Assembly: GCA_964541305.1 (NCBI GenBank)
Contig: CAZIPE010000001.1
Span: 62,001 to 126,000 of the forward strand
From: CAZIPE01 sp964541305
GTDB lineage: Bacteria; Patescibacteriota; Saccharimonadia; Saccharimonadales; UBA7683
Direction: 5' to 3'
Length of the DNA: 64,000 nucleotides
Both the position numbers and the translations under genes were made by a program. Numbering within the stretch: the first letter of the stretch is position 1; each line of letters opens with the position of its first letter. Positions 39,488 through 47,542 of the stretch are shown in pieces. The notes under the pieces were generated by a model. It was not told the DNA's origin. It saw only the letters and a program-made list of their open reading frames with translations, and made no database searches.

Positions 39488-40575
39488 TCTTTTTTATCAG
39501 GGATCATGAGCATAAGGTCTCGAAGTTCCATCAACAACTGTTGGTGTACTTCCTCATTCACTATGCCTTCAAACTGAATTGGAACCATTGCCATTGGATT
39601 TATGTGCGCTACGGGGAGGTACATCTGCCGACCAAATGATCTAGCTCCCGGTATCTCCTGAACCGAATACAATTTCATTCCTTCATCCCCTTCAAACACT
39701 TCAACATGTATTCGGCCTGGAAATTCAGTCCCATTGACTTGTATATTACAGTCGATTGTCGTGGCACGTAAACCGGGGTTTGACGGGTGCTTTCGCTTCT
39801 TCTCCGCTAGCGCTACACACGTTTCTAATATGTACTCAATATCTTCGTTTGGCGTACCTAAGACCTCCCTAACGCGATCAACCACATTCATATTTGTAAT
39901 ATCAGCCGAAGGTAGGTGTAGTAATGCTTTTGAATCTCGTGATGGATACTCACTTATTGTCTGACCTACCTCCCGCAGTAGTGCATACGTAGTCTTTAGG
40001 ACTTCTTCACGTTCACCATTCAGGTCACGTTCTGTTACTACAAGACCTGAAAAGTTGTCATCAACATTATTTGTGATGTCAACGTCACCCAGTATTTTCA
40101 CAAACCTACAATCACCGACAGGCTCGGAAGTAATAGTCATGATAGGTACACGCACCCCTCGCACCACCGCTGTAATCATCATCGGACGCTCAGTGTCATC
40201 TTCCCAGTATTCAGATGCATGCCTGTTGAATAGCCCCCACGTTCTAGTATGTAGTCTTCTGTGCCATATTAGTTCAAGCGAAGTTATTCGTGCGTCCGGG
40301 TCGTATACGTCATCGGATAAGGGTAGGTGGCCAACAGGTAGTAGTTCGGTTAATCCAGTCTCCTCATTGTAGATTCCGACGGCTGTGTTGTCAGCAATAC
40401 GATATAGATTCGCTCTGTTTCGCAGTGAAGCCGCTTCATTGGCAATATGCTCTGCTAACAGAAGACAGGGTTCAGAATACAGATCCGCAATATTTGCCAT
40501 TCTTCTATAAGGGTCGGATTCGTACTGAAAATCCCTAGAAGTTACGTGTGAGAATTCGCTCATGAAGCCAATCAT
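39484..40575 (-). CDS. Large orphan protein upstream of rpoB
   Basis: 363 residues, acidic, no signal peptide or membrane helix, no domain I recognise. ATG starts at 40575 and 40563 are both possible; neither has a Shine-Dalgarno. The body mixes predicted helices at the N-terminus with beta-rich stretches. It is transcribed toward rpoB but the rpoB promoter overlaps its stop codon, so the two are probably separate units. A clpP 3'-end remnant lies just upstream. Confidence 0.65.
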   Translation of the reverse strand: MIGFMSEFSHVTSRDFQYESDPYRRMANIADLYSEPCLLLAEHIANEAASLRNRANLYRIADNTAVGIYNEETGLTELLPVGHLPLSDDVYDPDARITSLELIWHRRLHTRTWGLFNRHASEYWEDDTERPMMITAVVRGVRVPIMTITSEPVGDCRFVKILGDVDITNNVDDNFSGLVVTERDLNGEREEVLKTTYALLREVGQTISEYPSRDSKALLHLPSADITNMNVVDRVREVLGTPNEDIEYILETCVALAEKKRKHPSNPGLRATTIDCNIQVNGTEFPGRIHVEVFEGDEGMKLYSVQEIPGARSFGRQMYLPVAHINPMAMVPIQFEGIVNEEVHQQLLMELRDLMLMIPDKKD

Positions 40576-40614
40576 ACTATCGTCAGAGCTTTTGGAGCAA
40601 GCATAACCTTGACA

Positions 40615-40686
40615 CTAATTCACTCGTTTAGTGATAACTTTATCGACTAAGCCATATTTATGAGATTCTCCAACTATAGCATCTGT
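40615..40686 (-). pseudogene. Diverged clpP 3'-end remnant
   Basis: Read on the minus strand, these 72 bp encode TDAIVGESHKYGLVDKVITK followed by three residues and TAG, matching the ClpP C-terminus ESLKYGLVDKIVTK of the intact gene at 41399. Differences fall mostly at third codon positions, so the copy is old or came from a related species. No start or upstream clpP sequence is left: the likeness stops near 40687, where unrelated sequence leading to the 40711 gene begins. Confidence 0.75.
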
Positions 40687-40710
40687 GGGTGTACACTTGT
40701 GGAGACACAA

Positions 40711-41358
40711 TCAAGAAAGGTCACGGCGCCAGACAGTGCCTTCATATTCCTCACCCTCAATAACAGTGATACCTTCATCTATCTGTTTGAAGCCTAGCTC
40801 AGTTGGCTTTATATGGTGTTCTGTCACAACTAAGTCCCAATTCTTACCCTGTCGTTCAGCAACCCTAACAAGCTTTAGTGCACACAGACCCGCTTCTTTG
40901 GCAATTTTAATTCCACTGTTAACAACCTTTTCAGGGTTTATTTTCACTGCTAAAGACCCGTGAAACCAGGTAGACAACACGCGTTCACCCGATTCTCTAA
41001 ATCTTGGCATCGTGTTATCTTGGCCAAATGAAAGCATGCCAATAGTGTAATTTTCTGGCTCGCACACTGCACCCTCCAAGACATCTTTAATGAGGTATGC
41101 TGCGTTAGGGCGTCGTGATTGCACGCTTTTGCCAAATGCTTCGGCTCGCTGGTTGACACTTTGAACGCTTTTATAACGTTCGGGCAAATGATGACTCAAG
41201 CCTGCATTGATAAAATCTTCTACTGAAAACATGCCTACGAGTTCGGACAGGGCCTGTGCATTCTGTAGTCGCTCGGTTGTATTTGGGTTACTAGAGATTG
41301 CAGTATCTATTCGAGTCAAGGGATAACCATGCTCTGGTGGAAATTGTATTTTACTCAT
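40711..41358 (-). CDS. Orphan protein between clpP and a clpP remnant
   Basis: 215 residues, unrecognised; no membrane segment, one predicted helix-rich N-terminal half and a beta-rich C-terminal half (NWDLVVTEHHIKPTELGFKQ). Its promoter (41367-41395) overlaps the end of clpP and its transcript would start 2 nt before the ATG. The gene sits between intact clpP and the displaced clpP 3' end, so it may have arrived as a cassette. Confidence 0.65.
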   Translation of the reverse strand: MSKIQFPPEHGYPLTRIDTAISSNPNTTERLQNAQALSELVGMFSVEDFINAGLSHHLPERYKSVQSVNQRAEAFGKSVQSRRPNAAYLIKDVLEGAVCEPENYTIGMLSFGQDNTMPRFRESGERVLSTWFHGSLAVKINPEKVVNSGIKIAKEAGLCALKLVRVAERQGKNWDLVVTEHHIKPTELGFKQIDEGITVIEGEEYEGTVWRRDLS

Positions 41359-41366
41359 GAGGCATT

Positions 41367-41395
41367 ATTCTAGAGTGTGTAACATGAATCTGCAA
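41367..41395 (-). promoter_or_regulatory. Promoter of the 40711-41358 orphan
   Basis: TTGCAG (41390-41395), 17 bp, TAGAAT (41367-41372), ending 8 nt before the ATG. Confidence 0.65.
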
Positions 41396-41398
41396 GCA

Positions 41399-41986
41399 CT
41401 ACTGTTTTGCAGGTTTAGTGACAATCTTATCGACTAACCCGTATTTGAGAGATTCGTCTGATGTCATCCAGAAGTCTCGTTCCATATCTTTATGAATTTT
41501 TTCTAGCTTCTGACCAGTGTTTTTAGCCATGATTTGCTCGAGTAGATGCTTTAATCGAATTGACTCCTTGAGGTCGATTTCTTGGTCGGTAACTTTTCCA
41601 CGAGTGCCGCTTGAAGGTTGGTGAATCATGACCGTAGCGTTTGGTAAGATGAATCGCTTCCCTTTTGTGCCTGAACTGAGCAGGAAAGCAGCAGCTGATG
41701 CCTGAACACCAATACCAAATGTTTGAATGTCGTTATTGATATAACTCATAGTGTCATAAATGGCGAGGGCATCATAGACACTTCCGCCTGGGCTGTTTAT
41801 GTACATGTAAATATCTTTTTTAGGATCATCACTCTGTAAAAACAGAAGTTGGGCCACAATTAAACCGGCGGTGTGTTCGTTTACTTCATCGTGAAGAAAG
41901 ATGATACGGTCTCTGAGCAGTCGACTGTAAATGTCGAAAGCGCGCTCGCCCTGTCCTGATGGTTCAATAACGGTTGGTACTAACAT
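41399..41986 (-). CDS. clpP: ATP-dependent Clp protease proteolytic subunit
   Basis: 195 residues. The serine protease triad is Ser97 (GVQASAAAF), His122 (MIHQPSSG) and Asp172 (RDFW). The tetradecamer works with ClpC (60387) or ClpX. The promoter places transcription exactly at the ATG, and a CIRCE operator covers its -35 and spacer, so HrcA control is predicted. Order tig-orf-clpP is common. Confidence 0.97.
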   Translation of the reverse strand: MLVPTVIEPSGQGERAFDIYSRLLRDRIIFLHDEVNEHTAGLIVAQLLFLQSDDPKKDIYMYINSPGGSVYDALAIYDTMSYINNDIQTFGIGVQASAAAFLLSSGTKGKRFILPNATVMIHQPSSGTRGKVTDQEIDLKESIRLKHLLEQIMAKNTGQKLEKIHKDMERDFWMTSDESLKYGLVDKIVTKPAKQ

Positions 41987-41992
41987 GATTCT

Positions 41993-42021
41993 ATACTAGC
42001 AATTTAGCACTCAACATTCAA
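41993..42021 (-). promoter_or_regulatory. Promoter of clpP
   Basis: TTGAAT (42016-42021), 17 bp, TAGTAT (41993-41998), six nt from the ATG. Confidence 0.7.
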
Positions 42022-42030
42022 GATTGCTAA
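42004..42030. promoter_or_regulatory. CIRCE operator at clpP
   Basis: Plus strand TTAGCACTC, nine nt, GATTGCTAA. The left arm is the perfect CIRCE half; the right differs at one base from GAGTGCTAA. It overlaps the clpP promoter. HrcA binds CIRCE. Confidence 0.9.
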
Positions 42031-42031
42031 T

Positions 42032-42250
42032 TTAATCCGCTTTAGTGTCAAAAAATTTTAGACCGTCACCGAGCGCTACGGCCGCACAAAGAGTTCCAGT
42101 CACAACTAGGTGTTGATTAATTCCCGCAGCTACAAATACTTTATCCGCTGATGAGGCTAACAAGCAAAACGCTGTAATTGCCTCAGTTGCAATGCGCTCA
42201 CGAGGTGTGTGTGCTATCTGCAGAAACTCTTCTTTCATGTCGCGAAGCAT
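42032..42250 (-). CDS. Small two-helix membrane protein between tig and clpP
   Basis: 72 residues; two hydrophobic stretches (about 22-32 and 42-60) around AGINQHLVV. The second ATG (42238) is an alternative start. No family recognised. It begins 8 bp after the tig stop and ends 2 bp before the clpP CIRCE. Layout resembles the hairpin proteins at 4725 and 5201. Confidence 0.55.
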   Translation of the reverse strand: MLRDMKEEFLQIAHTPRERIATEAITAFCLLASSADKVFVAAGINQHLVVTGTLCAAVALGDGLKFFDTKAD

Positions 42251-42258
42251 ACTGAAAG

Positions 42259-43539
42259 CTACTTTGTTGCTTGCTGGTAAAGAAACTCGACTGTCTTTTC
42301 CGTAAGCATGCGGGAAAGTACTTCACGTTGCATTTCAGGTGTGTCAAAATCACCAGCTTGTTGCTGATACTGCGTCTTGTAGAGACTTACTCTTTCGTTG
42401 AGCTCAGATTCAGATACAGTCAGCTTTTCTTTTTCAGCAACTTCAGCGAGCACCATGCCGACCGACACTCTTCGCTCAGCCTGTGGCTTAAGCGCTTTTT
42501 CTTTCCACTCATCTTCGTTTTTAAACTTTTCCTGCGCAATATAGTCTTTAAGGGTAATTCCGCGGTAGGTAAGATTCTGTTTCATATCATCTTGCAAACT
42601 AGCCATCTGATCATCAAGAAGTATCTTAGGTAAGGCAAGCTTTGACTTCTTCACCAACTCTTCAACAATTTCATCTTTTACTTTAGCGACTGCTTCAGAC
42701 GTTTTTTGTTCAATGAGTTGAGTTTTGATGTCTTTCTTCAAATCATTAAGTGTTTTGAAGGGCCCAAGCTTTGCAGCAAGTTCATCATCAACTTTTGGGA
42801 GCACGACTTGCTTGATTTCCTTAACGGTTACTTTGAAAGTAATTTTAGTTCCCGCAAGATTCGTTGCATGATAATCTTTTGGAAACGCTAATTTCAAATC
42901 TTTCTTATCACCTTTTTTGACACCAACAAGTCCATCTTCAAAGCCGGGTATAAAGGTGTTACTTCCCAGATTGAGAGGGTAATTATCACCGCTTGCACCA
43001 GCTACTTTTACACCTTTAGCGTCAACACCTTCAAAATCGATCCAAACTTCATCGCCATTTTCAGCTTTTTTATCAACAGACACCTTTTCTGCGACCCGAG
43101 TACGGAGGTTATCAACCACATCCATTACCTCTTTGTCGGTAGCTGTGACTTTTGGCGCGCTTTTCTTAATTTTTGTATAATCCCCGAGTTTTATATCTGG
43201 CATGATTTCAAGTGCTGCTTCAAATTCTAGTTCAGTAAATGGCACAAACTTCTTTACATCTACTTGCGGGGAAGCAAGGGGCTTGAGCAGCTCTTTAATA
43301 GCCGCTTCTTTGTAATACTTCTCAATTGCATCTTGCAAGACCTCAACCTGGAGCTGATTATCATCAATTTGCTTTTCAATAACAGAGGCTGGTGCTTTAC
43401 CTGGTCGAAAGCCGGCTACTTTGAGCTTCTTACCAAGTTTAGCGACAGTTGATTTTTTGAGAGACTCGAGTTCTGCACTGCCAACTGATATAACAAGCTT
43501 CACTTCGGTTTCTGAGGTGTTGGTACATTTTACATTCAT
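42259..43539 (-). CDS. tig: Trigger factor
   Basis: 426 residues: an N-terminal ribosome-binding domain with the signature GFRPGKAPASVIEKQ, the FKBP-type prolyl isomerase domain (about 155-240, GDEVWIDFEG to GTKITFKVTV) and the helical C-terminal arms. It meets nascent chains at L23/L29. Clustered with clpP as in many bacteria. Confidence 0.96.
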   Translation of the reverse strand: MNVKCTNTSETEVKLVISVGSAELESLKKSTVAKLGKKLKVAGFRPGKAPASVIEKQIDDNQLQVEVLQDAIEKYYKEAAIKELLKPLASPQVDVKKFVPFTELEFEAALEIMPDIKLGDYTKIKKSAPKVTATDKEVMDVVDNLRTRVAEKVSVDKKAENGDEVWIDFEGVDAKGVKVAGASGDNYPLNLGSNTFIPGFEDGLVGVKKGDKKDLKLAFPKDYHATNLAGTKITFKVTVKEIKQVVLPKVDDELAAKLGPFKTLNDLKKDIKTQLIEQKTSEAVAKVKDEIVEELVKKSKLALPKILLDDQMASLQDDMKQNLTYRGITLKDYIAQEKFKNEDEWKEKALKPQAERRVSVGMVLAEVAEKEKLTVSESELNERVSLYKTQYQQQAGDFDTPEMQREVLSRMLTEKTVEFLYQQATK

Positions 43540-43569
43540 AGATGTCGATTATCGCACACTACTGAGCAT

Positions 43570-44859
43570 TTAAACAACTTTCGCTATCTCAGCAGTACTC
43601 AAAACATCTTCTTTTTGTGTTTCAACGTTTCGCAGAATATACTTCTTGCTCGCTACTTCATTTTCACCAACAAACAGGAGATGATCAATACTCATCTTTA
43701 AGGCAGATTTGATCTGTTTTTCGGGCTTTCTACCCGTAATGTCAACTGCCACATTCACCCCTTTACTGCGAAGGTCATGCGCGACCATTTGCGCCTCTTT
43801 AAGTACATCACCAATGACTACGAGGTAAATATCTGTTGAAGATGTCAGTTGTGGCTCCAAGTTGTTGCTGGCAAGAAAGTTTTCAATAGGTGCATCACCC
43901 ATACCAAAACCAACAGTTGGAACTGGTTCAACACCAAAAGCTGCAACTAAACCGTCGTAGCGGCCCCCACCAAACATAGACCGGTTATTTTCCGGATTAA
44001 GATCGAACACCTCAAAAACAATATCTGTATAGTAATCGAAGCCTCGCATTAACGTGATATCGAACTGAGCTGCCGTAATCTGGTGTTCGCTCAGTAGCGT
44101 GAAGAGTACCTGAATCTCAGTCACGGCCTGTGAACTTTTAATTTCATCCGGTAAATCTGCCAGTGATTTTGCCAAAAGTAGTGTCTTCAACTTCTCTAAA
44201 CCGACTTTCTGATGCGCCGGCTTGAAAATAGTTTTAGCTTTTTCAACAAATTCTGCGGGCTGCATTTTGTCCTTTTTATCAAAGAGCTGAATCATTTGCT
44301 TGGCTTCACCGGCATCAAGTTCAAGATACTGGCTCATAATGAGATTTATTAACTTTCGACTATTGACCTTAATAGCAAACATATCCTCAGTAGCACCAAA
44401 CTCTTTCATGAGCGCATCGGACATACTAATCATCTCTAAGTCAGCATCTACCGTAGCAACGCCAAATAGATCGACATTCAATTGCCAGAACTGTCTATTG
44501 CGACCGCGCTGTGGTCGTTCATAGCGCCAACAATCGGGTATTGAATACCAGCGCAAAGGATACGGTAACTCTTGCCGACGAGCAGCCACCATGCGTGAGA
44601 CACTCGGTGTCATTTCAGGGCGAAGCACAATATTCCGTCCTCCACGGTCAGTGAAGTTATAGGTCTGTTCGTTGACGATTTCATCGCTCGTTTTAGACGT
44701 ATACAGCTCAATCGGCTCTAAGACTGGCGCAGTATACTCCTCGTAGCCATAGCGTTCACATACTTTTTTCCACACACTAAAAATATAATTCTGAAGTCGC
44801 TTGTCTTCAGGATAAAAATCCCTCGCCCCTTTATAACTTTGTGTACTCAATTTAGCCAT
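43570..44859 (-). CDS. hisS: Histidyl-tRNA synthetase
   Basis: 429 residues, class II. Motif 1 region GARDFYPED, motif 2 VLRPEMTPSVSRM and RYERPQRGRNRQFWQLNVD, the HisA-type block GFDYYTDIVFEV, and motif 3 (PTVGFGMG). The C-terminal anticodon domain is present (VNVAVDITGRKPEKQIK). The upstream desuccinylase-like gene ends at its start codon, so the two are coupled. Confidence 0.97.
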   Translation of the reverse strand: MAKLSTQSYKGARDFYPEDKRLQNYIFSVWKKVCERYGYEEYTAPVLEPIELYTSKTSDEIVNEQTYNFTDRGGRNIVLRPEMTPSVSRMVAARRQELPYPLRWYSIPDCWRYERPQRGRNRQFWQLNVDLFGVATVDADLEMISMSDALMKEFGATEDMFAIKVNSRKLINLIMSQYLELDAGEAKQMIQLFDKKDKMQPAEFVEKAKTIFKPAHQKVGLEKLKTLLLAKSLADLPDEIKSSQAVTEIQVLFTLLSEHQITAAQFDITLMRGFDYYTDIVFEVFDLNPENNRSMFGGGRYDGLVAAFGVEPVPTVGFGMGDAPIENFLASNNLEPQLTSSTDIYLVVIGDVLKEAQMVAHDLRSKGVNVAVDITGRKPEKQIKSALKMSIDHLLFVGENEVASKKYILRNVETQKEDVLSTAEIAKVV

Positions 44860-45566
44860 TAGACCCTTTCTTTACTTACCAGTGTAGCGTAATACTCTGT
44901 AAGCTTTGAACCTATGAATATAGGAGCAATTATACCATCTACTCCAAGCATTAGCTTATCCGCTTCTGTAATTGGCACAAATGGCTTCCAGCTTGCTGTA
45001 TCGAGTTCAGCTTTCTCTTCCCATGTCACACGCCGTTGAAAGCGATACACGCTAGCTAACGGCTCAACAAATTTCAAATCTACTTGTATTAACTCAGCAA
45101 TTTTTTCATACCAGTAATCTTCGTCGTTGCGCCTACTGCTCAAACTAATCTCAACAGAAAGTACATTTGGGCAGTACTTATTGATGCAGTCGTAAGTAGC
45201 TTTTATGCAGCTATTCAGCCCTAGAATACTTGAAACGCTCAGAAGCGCAATTTGGCTGTTTATTCCCACGAAACTGCAATCGTTTTCGGGCGTTTGCGTA
45301 TTGTGAAAATCCAGAACAAGATCATATTTCTTACAAAGCTTCTCAAGCTTTGACGCAATCTTCTCTTCTGCTGAAGCTGGCTTCCTTGAGCCGAAACTAC
45401 GATTGAGATCTCTGCCAATGAATCTTCTATTTTGCTTTACTGCATTCTCGTTAGCGATAGTTGCATCAACGCCTTCAATAGGCCTTGATAGTAGTAGTTC
45501 CACAAGTTTAATACCGAGGGGTTCATTGCCGTGAACCCCTCCAATGATTAGTATGCTTTTATTCAT
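44859..45566 (-). CDS. M14-type zinc amidohydrolase (AstE/AspA family)
   Basis: 235 residues. GGVHGNEPLG near the start holds the His and Glu zinc ligands, RDLNRSFG the substrate Arg and Asn, and VLDFHNTQT the second His. The family includes succinylglutamate desuccinylase and aspartoacylase; the true substrate is not clear, and saccharibacteria lack arginine catabolism, so an N-acyl peptide or amino acid salvage role is only a guess. Coupled to hisS downstream and 2 bp from the GNAT-like gene upstream. Confidence 0.82.
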   Translation of the reverse strand: MNKSILIIGGVHGNEPLGIKLVELLLSRPIEGVDATIANENAVKQNRRFIGRDLNRSFGSRKPASAEEKIASKLEKLCKKYDLVLDFHNTQTPENDCSFVGINSQIALLSVSSILGLNSCIKATYDCINKYCPNVLSVEISLSSRRNDEDYWYEKIAELIQVDLKFVEPLASVYRFQRRVTWEEKAELDTASWKPFVPITEADKLMLGVDGIIAPIFIGSKLTEYYATLVSKERV

Positions 45567-45568
45567 AA

Positions 45569-46282
45569 CTAATTTCTCATTGAATTCTTGATTACGAGCA
45601 AGGTTCGTCTATCTGGTACGCCAGGCAGTTTGTACCCAGGGTTATCAAATGCGTTGTTCATAACCTCTCGACCAGCACCATTTGTGCCTATATAGACGCT
45701 TGTGGATGCCAAGTTGTCTCGCAAAGTAGCAGCAACAATTTGCTCGGCTAAAGTTCGCGTAGCAATCGTCGAATCTCCATAAAATGAGGCTATTCGACCG
45801 ATTGTTTCGCCACGCTGCCTTAGGTTACCTTTTGGTACCCTAATCCGATTAGCAAATGTATCTTCTATCCAAACAAAACTGCTTGGTAGTAGTCGGGGTA
45901 TCACTAATGCCATTTCTGGCACATCGCTATACTTTCTTTCGTAGAGCTCTCTAGGGTTTGTTGGCCTAGCCAACGTTGCTCTTTGCGGTAAACCTTCTGT
46001 AAAGGCAACTTCGAGTAAAGCATCCTCTTCTCTAACCATCGTTACCCAAGACTCCACGAGTTCATTTGTATCATAAGCTGGTGATAATACTGCTTGGCAT
46101 TCAGGACATTCACAACCAGCCTCTAGTGAGCTTAAACCAATTATGCAATTATCACTCACACATCTACTTACTTCGTTCCAGGGTGGCCCCGCAAAAGCTA
46201 CTTTATAACTTTCAGCAAGATCTGCCCCTATCTCTTCAATTCTTTCTGCATTTTCTGCAGTTATTATTTCTAAATTCTTCAT
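45569..46282 (-). CDS. GNAT-like acetyltransferase with an inserted zinc-type CxC-CxxC patch
   Basis: 237 residues from the ATG at 46282 (AGGA five nt upstream); an in-frame ATG at 46297 is possible. The AESYKVAFAGPPWNEVSRCV region resembles the N-terminus of GNAT enzymes in CPR genomes. It is followed by a cysteine patch (GCECPECQ). GNLRQRGETIG may be the acetyl-CoA site. The substrate is unknown. It heads the 45569-hisS operon, just after a structured RNA and terminator. Confidence 0.6.
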   Translation of the reverse strand: MKNLEIITAENAERIEEIGADLAESYKVAFAGPPWNEVSRCVSDNCIIGLSSLEAGCECPECQAVLSPAYDTNELVESWVTMVREEDALLEVAFTEGLPQRATLARPTNPRELYERKYSDVPEMALVIPRLLPSSFVWIEDTFANRIRVPKGNLRQRGETIGRIASFYGDSTIATRTLAEQIVAATLRDNLASTSVYIGTNGAGREVMNNAFDNPGYKLPGVPDRRTLLVIKNSMRN

Positions 46283-46315
46283 AATTTTCCTAATCATTAA
46301 ATATCTACAAACATT

Positions 46316-46342
46316 AAAAACGCCCCGATTGATCGGAGCGTT
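46316..46342 (-). terminator. Terminator or attenuator before the GNAT-hisS operon
   Basis: Minus strand: AACGCTCCGAT-CA-ATCGGGGCGTT then TTTAA; an eleven-pair stem. It lies 34 bp before the start of the 45569 gene, so it either ends a small RNA or attenuates the operon. Confidence 0.85.
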
Positions 46343-46449
46343 TGTTATAAATTCTAATGAATTGAATTAGGAAACTATCCGACCAAGCGAGGCTGGATAT
46401 GTGCGTGGCTAGTGCTAGCCGTGATGATTAGATATACTTTACACATCTA
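46316..46449 (-). ncRNA. Candidate structured leader or small RNA
   Basis: About 134 nt from a TTGACA-18-AATAAT promoter to a terminator. Hairpins seen: GGCTA-GCAC-TAGCC, CCAGC/GCTTGG within TATCC/GGATA, CTAAT/ATTAG, and the terminator. No reading frame. It lacks the T-box consensus, so tRNA sensing upstream of hisS is unsupported. Either an attenuation leader of the GNAT-aspA-hisS operon or a free small RNA. Confidence 0.6.
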
Positions 46450-46455
46450 TATTTT

Positions 46456-46485
46456 ATTATTGCACCATTGTATTGCTTCTGTCAA
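46456..46485 (-). promoter_or_regulatory. Promoter of the 46316-46449 RNA
   Basis: TTGACA (46480-46485), 18 bp, AATAAT (46456-46461), divergent from the plus-strand promoter near 46505. Confidence 0.7.
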
Positions 46486-46501
46486 TAGTGGGTATGCCGT
46501 T

Positions 46502-46510
46502 TGCTATAAT
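46502..46510 (+). promoter_or_regulatory. Extended -10 promoter of the 46534 gene
   Basis: TGC-TATAAT. AAGGAG at 46524-46529 follows, five nt before the ATG. The region 46456-46510 holds two divergent promoters. Confidence 0.65.
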
Positions 46511-46533
46511 GCATATACAACATAAGGAGTAAT

Positions 46534-46839
46534 ATGGACGAGAGATTAGAAAACTTAGAAGCATGGATTCAACAGGTATTGAAAGAGATTCAAGATGTAA
46601 AAATACAGCTTAATGACACGCGCGGCGAAATACGAGCCAATTTCGATGACTTAAGAGGCCACATCTCACGAAACGATCAAACTGATAACGATAATACCCG
46701 TATGGTGGAAAACGTTCGAAACCTCATTGAATCAAACAAAGGTGAGATTAATAATATCAAGTCAACGGTCAGCACACTCGACGGGCGTCTCAATGATATT
46801 AGAAACGGCATAAATGATATTCGAAGCAAAGTTCGCTAA
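46534..46839 (+). CDS. Small coiled-coil protein, unknown
   Basis: 101 residues, entirely heptad-like (ERLENLEAWIQQVLKEIQD; NNIKSTVSTLDGRLNDIRNG), no membrane helix. Coiled coils are most likely self-associating. It has the best Shine-Dalgarno near it and its own promoter. No function can be assigned. It is one of very few plus-strand genes. Confidence 0.75.
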   Translation: MDERLENLEAWIQQVLKEIQDVKIQLNDTRGEIRANFDDLRGHISRNDQTDNDNTRMVENVRNLIESNKGEINNIKSTVSTLDGRLNDIRNGINDIRSKVR

Positions 46840-46915
46840 GCCGATATCTCATCAATTGCGCTATAATCACCGTATCTACCTATGTAATCAGCCACGTTAT
46901 CAAACTGTGTTTGAT

Positions 46916-47542
46916 TTATGGCGTTATTTGCTCGAAGAATTTTTTAACTGTAGCAACGAGTCCGAGTGCTGGAGTAATTTCTATACCAGTTGCGTCTGCA
47001 ACATCTTTAGAACCGCCCTCTTCCCTATCTAGCACTACAAAATAATCACCGACAGTTAAGCCGGCTCTCCCTAGGGTGGCTATCGTCTCAATTTTAGTAC
47101 CACCGTCTGTTATCACATCGTCAAAGGCAGCGACTCTGTCACCTTCTTGCCGCTTACCTAAAATTGGTGACTTGTTTCCGGTGGTTTTTGAAAGATTAAC
47201 ACGAGGCTACAATAAACTCATGTTAGCTTCATCTGCAATCCTCTCTGCATACGAAGTCATTGCTTCAGGGCTACCAACAACATGCTCATAAAATTCATCT
47301 AGCTCTCCATAGGAGTTTACGTCGTTTTTCCAGAGCATAAGACGAGCCATTGAATTTCCGATTAGTGCGCGAGTTTCGGGGTTTGAGAGACCAGGCCTTA
47401 CATCAAAGTAATGCGGAGATTCTCGTTTACTTTTTAATGTTATATAGTCCTCTGGTGCTTCGGCTATTCCAAACAAACCTTCTGAATACATGTGCATTGC
47501 AAGCTTCTCTTGATGCAACTCTGGGAGCAAGTGACGCCCCAT
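46916..47542 (-). pseudogene. pyrE: Orotate phosphoribosyltransferase gene with in-frame TAG
   Basis: Both halves are clearly PyrE and lie in one frame: N-terminal YITLKSKRESPHYFDVRPGL (about 32-51) and the PRPP-binding loop AAFDDVITDGGTKIETIA near residue 140. A TAG at 47207-47209 interrupts after MSLL and before PRVNLSKTTGNKSPILGKR, where related enzymes have a Gln or similar residue. Total length without the stop would be about 208, normal for PyrE. The start overlaps the pyrF stop (TAATG), showing translational coupling. Either a nonsense-inactivated gene, a sequence error, or a readthrough case. Confidence 0.85.

Noticed and set aside
46316..46449. T-box riboswitch for hisS
   Set aside because: No T-box consensus (AGGGTGGNACCGCG) or specifier loop is present, only hairpins and a terminator.
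46916..47116. Separate small hypothetical gene
   Set aside because: It is the C-terminal half of PyrE in the same frame as the 47207-47542 half, split only by one TAG.
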